A stretch of 64,000 bases of DNA. It comes from Okapia johnstoni. Lineage: Eukaryota > Chordata > Mammalia > Artiodactyla > Giraffidae. This document shows positions 10,616 through 21,745 of this stretch, one piece after another; the first letter of the stretch is position 1, and every line of letters starts with the position of its first letter. The notes beneath the pieces were generated by a model. The model had not been told where the DNA came from. It saw only the letters and a list, made by a program, of their open reading frames with translations, and did not search any database. The position numbers and the translations under genes were made by a program. Where the stretch lies: positions 101,147,628 through 101,211,627 of the forward strand of contig CM044309.1 in assembly GCA_024291935.2 (NCBI GenBank). Direction: 5' to 3'.

Positions 10616-11756
10616 GGTATATGGAGCAGCTACTGCGGGTGACAGTTCCAACATGGAGTCAGACGGTAATCACTGTCACCTGAGAGGTCCGTGTATTGGC
10701 AAGAGAATGCACATAGAAGGTAGAGATGTGGGCCAGTCCCAGGAGGATGGACGCTAGCAAAAGGGCGGGGAGGGAGCATGAGCCTCAGTCCGAAACTCGG
10801 AAGTGCATATAAAATTATTTTATTTTCTAAAATTGTGTAATTCGTAGAATCCCTAGGCTAGTAGGAAAGTTTTTCTCAGTCATTTTAGGATTCTTTCTGC
10901 TCTAGAGCTGTGACAAGGTTACAGAGGGATGCACAGGGCATAGAGAGACCCTGTGGAGGTCGGTCATATGTCGCCATAAGTCACTGATAATATGTCCATT
11001 GTCCAGTCTGTGTCTGGACAAGTGGGCAAAATGAGTGCATTCTCTTGCCGATGTACAGACCTCTCGGTTAGAGTTATGGGGTTTACGGGTTACACCCATG
11101 TGAGGTGAGTCTCAGGGCTCAAGAGAGCTGCAACTCAGACAAAGCTGACCCCAAGGAGTTTATAGGGATTAAGGGACCGAGTGTGTTTCATGATCAGGAA
11201 AAGGATTTAGGGAGAACTTGGACTCCCAGCAGTCACGACTGGGCCTGTGGCTGGTGACGCTGGAGCAGCAGGATATGCCGAGACGGTTGATGCACTTTTG
11301 ATGCTAGGCAGAACTGGCTCAAGAATTGGGGTGGAACTGAGTCTGGAAGTAAGGGGCATTATAAACCTCCCTAGGAAAGTCTATGGGAGGCCAAAGCCAG
11401 AGGCATGACTGCATGCACTAGGAAGAACCTGTGCAGGCCTGACAAGTTTGGTCATCCATCAGATAATAATGAGTCTGCATTTACCTTGAACTGTGATGCC
11501 TCCATTTAAGAAAAAAGTCAAGCTGCCTCAAACTTCAGTTCTCTTTCCTCCAACTGTTGGATGAAAATATTTCACTCTGAAGCCTTTAAAAATAGAAATT
11601 ACAAGGTTTTTGTCTAAAGTGGGGAGGTTATTTGGTGGTTAATATATTGGGGCCAACTGGCTCTGCCAATGGTGACAAAAATAGCAAAAACATTGAGAGT
11701 AATAATGGTGTCTGTCATGTGCCTAGAGCTTCTTGGATGTTACGTTAATAGTGATT
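10616..11756. other. single-copy DNA carrying an inverted repeat
   Basis: Not assigned to any repeat family. Its main feature is the inverted repeat described separately (10669-11078). GC content is higher than the flanks, but there is no CpG island and no convincing frame. Confidence 0.35.
10669..11078. repeat. diverged inverted repeat, 31-bp core arms
   Basis: Arm 10682-10712 matches the reverse complement of 11035-11065 at 27 of 31 positions, including the 15-base block 'ggcaagagaatgcac'. Similarity extends outward on both sides by about 12 bases with a few mismatches and one indel. The spacer is about 320 bp. It could be a decayed foldback/DNA transposon or a local inverted duplication. 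Confidence 0.6.
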
Positions 11757-11925
11757 ACATTCAATCCCTGGGTAGGGAAGATCCTCTGAAGAAGGAAATG
11801 GCTACCTACTCCAGAATTCTTGCGTGGAGAATTTCATGGATAGAGGAGCCTGGTGGGCTACAGTCCATGGGGTGGCAGAGTTGGACAAGATTGAGTGACT
11901 GACACTTTCACTTCACTTTCATCAC
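11757..11925 (+). mobile_element. Bov-tA SINE, 5'-truncated
   Basis: Begins in the head at 'tacattcaatccctgggta' and covers the body to 'gattgagtgactgacact', followed by a 'ttcacttcactttc' tail. Confidence 0.86.
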
Positions 11926-12834
11926 TGCTGTATTAAGAAAATTAAAACTGGATGAGTGAAAATGATGCTTTTACTCAACTTGCCTTTCACTTTAAGGAAC
12001 ACAGAGGATCAGACATTAGGGAAGTCTCACAACTTCCTAATTGTTGGGAGATCTTCCCAGCAATCCAGGGTAAACTAAGGCAAGTAAAGATGGGGAAATT
12101 TGTTCCAAGTCCAGCTGTGGCTCAGTTGTGGAGAAGAGACCAAGGACAGTGTTCTTAATTCCCAATTTCTTCCTTGTAATAAGTATTTAGGAACTGCAAC
12201 CCACCACTCCCTATGTGTTCTCTCTCTCTCTTTTCATTATTTACTCCTTTTCCCTTGTTTCTTTTCTCTCAAACAAGTACAGTTCCTATTAGAGTAATAT
12301 TTTTAGCCTTGGTTTGCAGTTGGGAAAATGGTGACAGAGAGCTTTGGCAATGCCCTTGTCTGGGGCAGGATGAGGAGCACATGTTCCTGGGATTGATTTT
12401 CATCCTTAGATGCCCTGGTTATATAATATTCAGAGCAATGTCCCCTGGAAGGTGTCTCTCTTGGAGGCTTCTGCATTCAGAGTGATACTTCTCTATTTAA
12501 AAATGATTTTAAAATCCCCTTTTGGCCAGTAAGTATCCCCAATGAGTTTCATTTCCATTAAAGAAACCAAGGTTGGAGACTTTGGGGTGCATCTGTTAGG
12601 AGGCCTGGACACATGAGGGTAGCTGGGGAAATATGTAGTTGAGGGTAAGGGAGATGAAAGGGAGACTTCATACCCTAATGGCAAATATGACTCACCATTA
12701 AATGGTAAAAACAACTTACTGTAATATATTCCAGTTCCAAGTTTACCTTTCTATTCTCCTCAGAGCAATTTCTGAAGGGATTTAGTTTTTATCCCTATTG
12801 CTAATAGTCTTAATATTTCTGTAATAACCACAGC
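11926..12834. other. single-copy DNA
   Basis: Pyrimidine-rich around 12220-12280. No repeat or coding signature recognised. Confidence 0.35.
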
Positions 12835-13085
12835 ACCAACAATAGCATCTAAATGTGCCACTGTTTGCTGGGTACCAGGTACTATTCTAAATGTTTTACA
12901 TATTTCCATTCAGTTAATATCACAACAACCTTATGAGGTAGATGTTATTATCATCCTCATGTTATGAATGATGAAATTGAGGTACAGGAAGGCTAAGTAA
13001 TTTTCCTAAAGTCACACAGTGAATAAGTGTGAGAGACAGAATTCAAACCCAGGCAGTTGGCTTCAGAGTCCTGAACCTTCCCTTT
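12835..13085 (+). repeat. MIR SINE, near full length
   Basis: Good MIR order: 'accaggtactattctaaatg', 'atcacaacaaccttatgagg', 'tagatgttattatcatcct', 'aaagtcacacagtgaataag', 'ttcaaacccaggcag'. Confidence 0.85.
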
Positions 13086-13267
13086 AGACTGCGTGGCTCT
13101 TCTGCGTGTTACTTCGAGAGTCGCCTTGTTTCCTTCCCTCTCCACACCCAGATTTTAGTCCTATTGATTTTTCATTCACAGCATTTTTTCACATACTACT
13201 ACCTTTCTATTTCGACTATTCTTAAGATTAAGTCTCTACTACTTTCCTCTGGCCTCTAGGGTCTTCA

Positions 13268-13494
13268 GGGTTCCCAGGTGGCACTAGTGGTAAAGAACCC
13301 ACCTGCCAAAGCAGGTGGATGTAAGAGACGTGGGTTCAATGCCTGGGTCAGGAAGATCCCCTGGAGGAGGGCACGGGGACCTACTCCAGTATCCTTGCCT
13401 GGAGAATCCCATGAACAGAGGAGCCTGGTGGGCTATAGTCCATAGTGTTGCAAAGAGTCAGACATGACTGGAGCAACTTAGCGTGTACACATGA
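13268..13494 (+). mobile_element. Bov-tA SINE with target-site duplication
   Basis: Full-length copy of the subtype with the 'ggatgtaagagac' segment in the head. Flanked by a perfect 12-bp duplication 'ctagggtcttca' at 13256-13267 and 13495-13506, which fixes both ends of the insertion. Confidence 0.96.
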
Positions 13495-13749
13495 CTAGGG
13501 TCTTCACTAATCCAGCTAGCATATTTTTGTTTCCTAAGAAGTTGCTCCCAAAATACACATCCTCTGAACACAGATCATAAGTGACTCCCACCCCTCCACT
13601 CCCACATCTACAGAGGAACATCTCTCTCCTGACACTGCAGACCTTTAGCATTTACCATCAACCTGACTTTCTAACCACATCTCCCATTACTCTGATACAC
13701 AGCTCTGCTTCAGCAAGACTAGGGGTAAACTGAACTCATCGTAAGTATT

Positions 13750-13890
13750 CTTGCCTCTGTCTTTGCTCTGCCTGCCTGGAATATTTGTTCTTCTCAGCCC
13801 CATTTTAATTCTATTAGCTCTTCAAAGCTAAACTGAAATCTCAACTTCTCTATTGCTTTCCTGGAAAAAACTCCCTTTTCATGTGTATTT
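13750..13890 (+). repeat. L2 LINE 3' fragment
   Basis: Diverged L2 pattern: 'ctgcctggaatatttgttctt', 'ctcttcaaagctaaactgaaat', 'ctattgctttcctgg'. Confidence 0.55.
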
Positions 13891-14104
13891 TTTTCTCTTC
13901 TATTTGGATAAGACAGATGTCAGGATCATGAAATTGACAATTCAGACAGTTGACAGTGATCATGTATTGGTTCAAAAGTCCTCTTGAGTCAAAAGATAAC
14001 TTTGTAATGGTGATTACAGGAATGGAGTTGACCCAACTGGAGGGATCCAACTGGAAGATTGTTCCGATTTATTAAACTTTTTCCTCCTAAGTTAGATAAG
14101 GTAG

Positions 14105-15190
14105 CTGTTCAGTCACTCAGTTGTGTCTGACTCTTTGCAACCCCTTGGACTGCAGCACACCAGGCTTCTCTGTCCTTCACATCTCCTGGAGCTTGCTCAA
14201 ATTCATGTCCATTGAATCGGCGATGCCATCCAACCATCTCATTCTCTGTCGTTCCCTTCTCCTCCTGCCTTCAATCGTTCCCAACATCAGGGTCTTTTCC
14301 AAGGAGTCAGCTCTTCCCATCAGGTGGCCAAAGTATTGGAGTTTCAGCTTCAGCATCAGTCCTTCCAATGAATATTCAGGACTGATTTCCTTTAGGATTG
14401 ACGGGTTTGATCTCTTTGCAGTCCAAGGGACTCTCAAGAGTCTTCTCCAACACCACAGTTCAAAAGCATCGATTCTTCAGCACTCAGCTTTCTTTATAGT
14501 CCAACTCTCTTATCCATACATGACTACTGGAAAAACCATAGCTTTGACTAGGCGGACCTTTATTGGCAAAGTAGTGTCTCTGCTTTTTAGTATGCTGTCT
14601 AGGTTGGTCATAGCTTTTCTTCCAAGGAGCAAGCATCTTTTAATTTCATGGCTGCAGTCACCGTCTGCAGTGATTTGGGAGCCCAAGAAAATAAAGTCTG
14701 TTACTGTCGCCATTGTTTCCCCATCTATTTGCCATGAAGTGATGGGACTGGATGCCATGATCTTAATTTTCTGAATGTTGAGTTTTAAGGCAGCTTTTTC
14801 GCTCTCTTCTTTTACTTTCATCAAGAGGCTCTTTAGTTCTGCCCTTTCTGCCATAAGGGTGGTGTCATCGGCATATCTGAGGTTACTGATATTTCTCCTG
14901 GCAATCTTGATTCCAGCTTGGGCTTCATCCAGCCCAGAATTTCACATGATGTACTCTGCATATAAGTTAAATAAGTAGGGTGACAATATACAGCCTTGAT
15001 GTACTCCTTTCCCAATTTTGAACCAGTCTGTTGCTCCATGTCCAGTTCTAACTGCTGCTTCTTGACCTGCATACAAATTTCACAGGAGGCAGGTAAGGTG
15101 GTCTGGTATTCCCATTTCTTGAGGAATATTCCACAGTTTGTTGTGATCCACACAGTCAAAGGCTTTCAATCTGCAATCAAGAAAGCAGAA
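14105..15190 (-). mobile_element. BovB (RTE) LINE, 5'-truncated, antisense
   Basis: The plus strand reads the reverse complement of the BovB 3' half. It starts at the element's 3' end ('ttcagtcactcagttgtgtc') and passes back through the C-terminal region into the reverse transcriptase, ending about 15190. In the minus direction the catalytic Y-A-D-D codons are intact at 14864-14875 within 'LRYADDTTLMAE'. Frames are broken into pieces (14177-14437, 14510-14854, 14833-15159). The large plus-strand frame at 14121-14774 is only the antisense of this element. Confidence 0.95.
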
Positions 15191-16314
15191 GGTAGTTGAG
15201 CAAATATTATTAGTAACCTGTCATCCTCTCCTCTGCCTACATTCTGAGGAAATTAGCCAGTGAGAGAAGAGCTCCCTGTTTTTGAGGCTGTGGGAGAGAA
15301 GTGGAGAGGAAAACCAGTTCTTAGATGCCAGACTGGAGCTGGGGGACACATTTTAAGTTCTGAGTCCTGGTCACAGGCAAGAACTATTGTTGTTGAGGTT
15401 TCCTACAATCAATCAAGATGGTGCCCTGGACCTAGCTGTATTGTTGAGCATCCTCTGGGAAGGAGAGATGGGGATCTTTGATGTTAAAGTTTATCCATAT
15501 TTTTTGTAGTGCTGGTCATGTATTAAAGAGCTGTGGATGGTGGTCATCTCTAGATCTCTCATCCTTTCATGATAGAGACAATATGTTAAACCTTTGCACA
15601 GCTACCATAGTTTTAGCACAATGCTTTATATGTGCACATGCAGTAGATACTTAATAAGTAAATCTATTGGTTATAATCACATCAGAGAATCTTATCTTCT
15701 TTCCAGTCCAACATATACTTAGTGATTTTCATCTCTGACTTCAGACACTCTCCTGGGAGAATGAATACAAAATTTATAAAGATACCCAGGTAAATGGTGT
15801 TGAACTAAAAGTTCATATGAGGAGTTTGGTGAAGGATGCCATAGAAAAGGAGTTTTTTCTTTTCAAGTGTGATAGGAAACAACTTGATTGACCTGGGAGA
15901 GTTTTGAAAGGTATATCACTTCAAAGTTCAGTTTTGACTGAAACAAAGGCCATGCATTTGAAAGAGGACCCATGTGGCTCTGTGTGGGGCTATTTTAATT
16001 GAGCTGACCAAGTCACTGGGAATGAGAGTGTCCAGAGGGGAGGTCCAGAACCTGGGCTTTCCATGACGTAGGCTCATTGGTGTAAGACCTTGGTTCTCCA
16101 CTGACCAGGATGTCTGCTGACCTCAAGATGTGTTTTAAGAATTGCTTTATGATAAACATATTATTCTGTGGGAAAAAAGTTGCTTTATGAATTCCTACAA
16201 AGCACTTTGAAATTTTGAGTGAAAATTTTCTTCAAACATGCCTATATAGCTGAGATGAATTTACACATTTATTATTTCTAGCCAATAGATTTCTAGTGTG
16301 GGTTTTTTCATTAC
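15191..16314. other. single-copy DNA
   Basis: A weak MIR/L2-tail-like stretch occurs at about 15590-15670. Otherwise no repeat or coding signature. Confidence 0.35.
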
Positions 16315-17095
16315 TCATTTATTCATCAATTCATTTCTTTATTCATTCATTAATTCGTTTAATATATATAAAGCATGTGCTAACCTCTGAGGCTATAAAA
16401 GATCAATAAGATCAGGCTTCCCTCAAGAATTTTATTATCTAGCAGAGAAAGATGCAAGTCATTTAAAGAGATGCACTACAGTGTTGATGGCTCAGACTGT
16501 AAAGAATCTGCCTGCAATGCAGGAGTCCGCCTGCAATGCAGAAGACCTGGGTTTGATCCCTGGGATGGGAGGATCCCCTGGAGAAGGGAATGGCAACCCA
16601 CTCCAGTATTCTTGCCTGGAGAATCCCATGGACAGAGAAGCCTGGCGGGTGTCTCAAAGAGTTGGATATAACTGAGTGACTAACAGTCTCGAAGTGCTAC
16701 AGACGCGAACAGAATGGCTATGGTGCTCCTGGTGTCACTGAAAGTGAAAGAGGGCAGTGAGGAGACCGACCACCGGGGTGCAGGGATGGTCAGGAACAAA
16801 ATTTGCCAAGGAAGAAATTTTTGGACTGAAATTTAAAAAGATAATTATCAGGGAAACAGATGAGGAGCCATGTGGAGCAGAGGGAGAAGGCTTTCTGGGC
16901 AGAGGGTGAAATAAGAGACGAGAAGGTACAGCTGGCTCAGCCCCCTGGGGCCATTGCTCTAGTTCGGGCAGAGAGCAAAGTGCGAGGGGGCAGGGGAGGC
17001 AGAAGAGGCATCTGCGTTGCATTCAGAGGGTCTTGTGTGGCCGGCCCAGGAGTTTGTACTTCGCTGTTTAGGCACTGGAAGGTGTTTTGTTTTTA
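16315..17095 (+). repeat. ancient LINE-derived repeat (family of 2395), split by a SINE
   Basis: The left part begins in an 'attcattcatt' rich stretch and contains 'gaattttattatctagcaga'. The right part (after 16690) follows the family order, including 'gcagagggagaaggctttctgggcagaggg', 'cattgctctagttcgggcagag' and 'gtacttcgctgtttaggc'. Both halves fit one consensus interrupted by the SINE at 16478-16690. Confidence 0.5.
16478..16690 (+). mobile_element. Bov-tA SINE with 19-bp internal duplication
   Basis: Complete head and body. A 19-bp unit in the head (16511-16529) is repeated at 16530-16548, the same duplication as in the copy at 543-716. A possible imperfect target duplication ('gcactacag' / 'gtgctacag') flanks it. 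Confidence 0.92.
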
Positions 17096-17467
17096 AAACA
17101 AAACCATAGTTTTATTTACATCTCAGCAGTTTATTCACGTACATCTTTTTCTGTTCCAGGATGGGATTCAGGATCCCACACTCCGTTTAGTTATCACATC
17201 TCCTCCTCCAATTTGTGACAGTTTCTCAGTCTTTCCTTGTTCCCATCCGCTTGACACCCTAGGAGAGTGTGAGTCAGATATTTGTAGAACGTCCCTCTGT
17301 TTGGGTTCATCTGATATTTTCTCATCATTAGACTGGGATTATGGATTCGGGGGAAGAATACCACAGAGCTGAAGTACCCTCTCAGTGCGTTATATTGAGG
17401 GATACATGGGAACAACGTGACTTCCTAACGGTGATCTGAACGTTTGACTGTTGAATTAAGGTACGCT
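17096..17467. other. single-copy DNA, nothing recognised
   Basis: No repeat or coding signature recognised. Confidence 0.35.
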
Positions 17468-17477
17468 CTGTCAGATT

Positions 17478-17764
17478 CGGAGAAGGCAATGGCACCCCAC
17501 TCCAGTACTCTTGCCTGGAAAATCCCATGGATGGAGGAGCCTGATAGGCTGCAGTCCATGGGGTGGCTACGAGTCGGACACGACTGAGTGACTTCACTTT
17601 CACTTTTTACTTTCATGCATTGGAGAAGGAAATGGCAACCCACTCCAGTGTTCCTGCCTGGAGAATCCCAGGGATGGGGCAGCCTGGTGGGCTGCCGTCT
17701 ATGGGGTCACACAGAGTCGGGCACGACTGAAGCGACTTAGCAGCAGCAGCAGCAGCAGCAGCAG
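17478..17764 (+). mobile_element. Bov-A2 SINE with target-site duplication
   Basis: Two Bov-A monomers in tandem joined by 'cttcactttcac...catgcattggagaagg', ending in a (cag)n tail. Flanked by the 10-bp duplication 'ctgtcagatt' at 17468-17477 and 17765-17774. Bov-A2 has no tRNA head and depends on BovB-type machinery. Confidence 0.96.
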
Positions 17765-17811
17765 CTGTCAGATTACTTTGCTGCAATGTTGCCAGTTTCC
17801 CCTTTTAATAC

Positions 17812-18182
17812 TCCATTTGTTATGGACTGAACATTTATGTCTCCCTGCCCTCCCCTGCCTCCTCGTGCTGGACTCCTAACCTCCAAGGTATTAGGAGGTG
17901 GGACCTGGGAAGTGATTAGGCCATGAGCGTCTCAGGAGTGAGATTAGTGCCCTTGTAAATAAAAAAGAGACTCTAGAGCTCTCTTGTCCATTTTGCTATG
18001 CGGTACATAGCAAGCACTCAGCTGTTCATGGACCAGGAAGCAAGCTCTCACCAGACACCAAGTCTGCCAGCCCCTTGATCTTGAACTTGCCAGCCTGCAG
18101 AACTGTGAGAAGTATACTTCCATTGTTTATAGGCCACTCAGTCTATGATATTCTGTTATAGCAGCGTGAACTGATTGTAGAA
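17812..18182 (+). repeat. ERVL-MaLR solo LTR (MST/MLT1 type)
   Basis: Recognisable MaLR LTR from 'tgttatggactgaacattta' through 'tattaggaggtgggacct', 'gattagtgccctt', 'caccagacacc', 'cttgatcttgaacttgccag' and 'agaactgtgagaa' to 'gatattctgttatagcagc'. Non-coding relic of an endogenous retrovirus-like element. No internal region is seen beside it. Confidence 0.88.
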
Positions 18183-18607
18183 GTAGTTCATCAAGTCTAG
18201 TCTGTACTCAAAGGCAGGGGACTTGCCTCACTTCCTAGAGAGAGGAGTATCAAAACATTTGTGGACATATGTTAAAAACACCATAGTAAGTGGCGAATAA
18301 TTAATACAGAAAGATATTTGAGGCTATACAAACATCTTGTTTCTCCTTAATATTTCACTTTCTAGTTTTAGTGTTCATTAGTGGATCTTGCCTGTGGCAA
18401 TGATTACTGTGGTGTTCTAACGGTGATTTTCTATTTCTCTCATTACTTATACATTTATAATTTGGAATTCTTCTGTAAGGAAGATTAGTCCCTTCTCCCC
18501 CACTTATTTATTTGTATCACTATGTACTCATGTATATTTATTAATTCTTGTGTAGTTTCAGGGTTATAACCAATACTATTAAATACTTAAATAACTATTG
18601 TTATTTA

Positions 18608-18830
18608 AGGGGCTTCCCAGGTGGCTCTAGTGGTAAAGAACCTGCCTGTCAATGCAGAAGATGTAAGAGACATGGGTTCAATCCCTGAGTTGGAAAGATC
18701 CCCTGGAGAAGAGAATGGCAATCCATTTCAGTATTCTTGCCTGGAGAATTCGTGGACAGAGGAGCCTGGTGGATTACAGTCATAGGGTTACAAAGAGTTG
18801 AACATGACTAAAGTGACTGAGCATGCACAC
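18608..18830 (+). mobile_element. Bov-tA SINE with target-site duplication
   Basis: Full-length copy of the 'gatgtaagagac' subtype. Flanked by the 11-bp duplication 'attgttattta' at 18597-18607 and 18831-18841. Confidence 0.96.
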
Positions 18831-18907
18831 ATTGTTATTTATTTTGTTTCTCCAGTTATTCTAACTTTGGCTATTGGGAGTTCTTTCAGGTTGTCTCCTG
18901 TGTTTTT

Positions 18908-18995
18908 TATTTTTAAAATTTATTTATTTTTTAATTGAAGGATAATTGCTTTACAGAATTTTGTTGTTTTCTGTCAAACCTCAACATGAATTTAT
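18908..18995 (-). mobile_element. L1 3' tail, antisense, strongly 5'-truncated
   Basis: 'ttaattgaaggataattgct' followed by 'ttacagaattttgttg' is the antisense start of the artiodactyl L1 3' end, also seen at 20045 and 34622. The T-rich stretch before it is the reversed poly(A). Confidence 0.75.
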
Positions 18996-19405
18996 GTCTG
19001 ATTTCTGCATTGTTTTGACATGTACCCATCACTGTGAGTATATGCCTCCATGCATGTGTTTTGAGTACTTCATTGTTTGGGGTATTATAAGATGCTCCAG
19101 ACTCATATTTTATCTTCTCTGTATCAGTCTTAGAATCAACCATGCCTCCAGAGGACCTTGGCTCCTTTTATTGGAGAATGGTATTTAGAAACCAATATCT
19201 GAGCACCGGATGTGCTTGTTGCTGCCTAGTCCGGCTTCTTTTAAGTAGAGAAGTAAGAACTATTAATATAATTAGAATGTGCCCTGGCAGGCAATGCACA
19301 GGAGCCAGTAAGATGATTGAGGACTCCATGCCAATTGTCCCAGCAAGAAATGAGGAGGCATTGAACCTTGGCAATGAAGACCTTGATGGAAAGGATGGTG
19401 TGGAT

Positions 19406-20044
19406 TGCTGTTGTTGCTGTTCAGTTGCGAAGTTGTGTCTGACTCTTTGTGACCCCATGGATTGCAGCACTCCAGGCTTCCCTGTCCTTCACTATCTCCC
19501 AGAGTTTGCTCAGATTCATGTCCATTAAGTCTGTGATGCTGTCTAACCATCTCATCCTCTACTGCCCCCTTCTCCTTTTGCCTTCAATCTTTCTCAGCAT
19601 GAGGATCTTTTCAAATGAATTGGCTCTTCGCATCAGGTGGCCAAAATATTGGAGCTTTATGGCCACCCACTCCAGTACTCTTGCCTGGAGAATCGCATGG
19701 ACAAAGGAGCCTGGCAGGCTACAGTCCATAGGGTCGTACAGAGTCAGACATGACTAAAGTAATTAAGCAACAGCAGCAGCTTAAGCATCAGTCCTTCCAA
19801 TGAATGTTCAGGGTTGATTTTCTTTAGGGTTGATTGGTTAGATCTCCTTGCAGTCCAAGGGATTCTCCAGCACCACAATTCAAAAGCATCAATTTTTTGA
19901 CACTCTTTATGATTCAACTCTCACATTCACACGTGACTAGTGGAAAAACCATAGCTTTGATTACATGGATCTTTGTAGGCAAAGTGACATATCTGCTTTT
20001 TAATACACTGTCTAGGCCAATATTTTGGCCACATGATGGTCTAG
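19406..20044 (-). mobile_element. BovB LINE, antisense, outermost level of a nested pile
   Basis: Reverse complement of the BovB 3' end from 'tgttcagttgcgaagttgtg' up to 'tttttaatacactgtctagg'. The consensus resumes at 24219-24265, beyond the L1 and everything inside it. A Bov-A monomer sits at 19658-19777. About 30 bases before 20044 do not fit the consensus and may be filler. Confidence 0.88.
19658..19777 (+). mobile_element. Bov-A monomer inside BovB
   Basis: A single Bov-A unit running from 'cacccactccagta' to 'gacatgactaaagtaattaag' with a (cag)n tail. Flanked by the short duplication 'agctt' (19653-19657 and 19778-19782), and it interrupts the BovB consensus. Confidence 0.85.
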
Positions 20045-20296
20045 TTTTTTTTTTTTTTTAATTTATTTTTTAACTGAAGGATAATTGCTTTACAGAATTT
20101 TGTTGTTTTCTGTCAAACCTCAACAAGAATCAGCCACAGGTTGATACATTTATCCCCATACATTTATCTCCTCCCTTTTGAACCTCCCTCCCATCTCCCT
20201 CCGCACTCCACCCCTCTAGGTTGTTATAGAGCCCCTGTTTGAGTTTCCAGAGCCATAGAGCAAACTCCCATTGGCTATCTATTTTACAAATCACAA
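20045..20296 (-). mobile_element. L1 LINE 3' end, antisense (left part)
   Basis: Reversed poly(A) (T-run) followed by 'ttaactgaaggataattgct', 'aatcagccacagg', 'ccatctccctccgcactcc' and 'cattggctatctattttac'. The consensus continues at 23993 after a BovB insertion. The L1 lies within the BovB of 19406/24219. Confidence 0.88.
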
Positions 20297-21111
20297 TGTT
20301 CAGTTCAGTCACTCAGTCATGTCCGACTCTTTGCGACACCATGGACTGCAGCGTGCCAGGCCTCCCTGTCCATCACTAACTCCCAGAATTTTCTCAAACT
20401 CATGTCCATCGAGTTAGTGATGCCATCCAACCATCTCATCCTCTGTTGTCCCCTTCTCCTCCTGCCTTCAATCTCTCCCAGCATCAGGGTCTTTTCCAGT
20501 GAGTCAGTTCTTTGCATCAGGTGGCCAAAGTATTGGAGTTTTGGCTTCAACATCAGTCTTTCCAATGAATATTCAGGACTGATTTCCTTTAGGATAGACT
20601 GGTTGGATCTCCTTGGAAGGGACTCTCTTGAGTCTTCTCCAACACCACAGTTCAAAAGCATCAATTCTTTGGTGATCAGCTTTCTTTATAGTCCAACTCT
20701 CACATCCTATACATGACTACTGGAAAAACCATAGTCTTGATTAGGTGGATCTTTGTTGGCAAAGTAATGTTTCTGCTTTTGAATATGCTGTCTAGGTTGG
20801 TCATAACTTTTCTTCCAAAGAGTAAGTATCTTTTAATTTCATGGCTGCAGTCACCATCTGCAGTGATTTTGGAGCCCCCAGAATAAAGTCTGCCACTGTT
20901 TCCAATGTTTCCCCATCTATTTGCCATGAAGTGATGGGACCAAATGCCATGATCTTAGTTTTCTGAATGTTGAGCTTTAAGCCAACTTTTTCACTCTCCT
21001 CTTTCATTTTCATCAAGAGTCTCTTTAGTTCTTCTTTACTTTCTTCCATAAGCATGGGTCATCTGCATATCTGATGTTATTGCTATTTCTCCTGGCAATC
21101 TTGATTCTAGC

Positions 21112-21696
21112 TTATGCTTCCTCCAGCCCAGAGTTTCTCATGATGTACTCTGCATATAAGTTAAATAAGCAGGGTGACAATATACAGCCTTGACGTACTC
21201 CTTTTCCTATTTGGAACCAGTCTTTTGTTCCATGTCCAGTTCTAACTGTTGCTTCCTGACCTGCATACAGGTTTCTCAAAAGGAAGGTCTGGTGGTCTGG
21301 TATTCTCATCTCTTTCACAATTTTCCAGAGTTTATTGCAATCCACACAGTCAAAGGCTTTGGCATAGTCAATAAAGCAGAAATAGATGTGTTTTTGGAAC
21401 TCTCTTGCTTTTGCGATAATCCAGCAGATGTTGGCAATTTGATCTCTGGTTCCTCTGCCTTTTCTAAAACCAGCTTGAACATCTGGAGGTTCACAGTTCA
21501 CGTATTGTTGAAGCCTGGCTTGGAGAATTTTGAGCATTACTTTACTAGCGTGTGAGATGAGTGGAATTGTATGATAGTTTGAGCATTCTTTGGCATCGCC
21601 TTTCTTAGGGATTGGAGTGAAAACTGACCTTTTCCAGTCCTGTGGCCACTGTTGAGTTTTCCAAATTTGCTGGCATATTGAGTGCAGCACTTTCAT
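21112..21696 (-). pseudogene. BovB reverse-transcriptase domain fragment
   Basis: A 194-residue frame containing RT landmarks: 'GFRKGRGTRDQI' (residues 76-87), motif A 'FIDYAKAFD' (108-116, catalytic D at 110) and the 'GVRQGCILSPCLFN' block (166-179). The catalytic Y-A-D-D motif lies just beyond in another frame at 21058-21069, after a frameshift near 21112. A LINE RT would copy the element RNA at a nicked target site. This copy is broken. Confidence 0.92.
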
Positions 21697-21745
21697 AACA
21701 TCATCTTTTAGGATTTGAAATAGTTTAACTGGAATGGGGAAACAG

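Larger units (their letters stand above)
18395..19240. repeat. mid-age L1M-type LINE segment, split twice
   Basis: Follows a common mammalian L1M-type stretch: 'ttctgtaaggaagattagtc', 'cagggttataaccaatact', 'ggctattgggagttctttca', 'ataagatgctccagactcat', 'tttattggagaatggtattt'. It is interrupted by the SINE at 18608-18830 and an L1 tail at 18908-18995. Exact subfamily and orientation are not asserted. Confidence 0.55.

Noticed and set aside
14121..14774. 217-codon plus-strand open frame, the longest ATG frame on that strand
   Set aside because: It is entirely the antisense of a BovB LINE. The minus strand carries the recognisable RT and C-terminal sequence.
16860..17096. CpG-island or promoter in the GC-richer stretch
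   Set aside because: CpG density is modest and the segment fits the interior of an ancient interspersed repeat.
19406..20716. 104-128-codon plus-strand frames around 19142-20716
   Set aside because: All are antisense BovB or SINE read-through. The same residues recur wherever antisense BovB occurs (14121, 60029).
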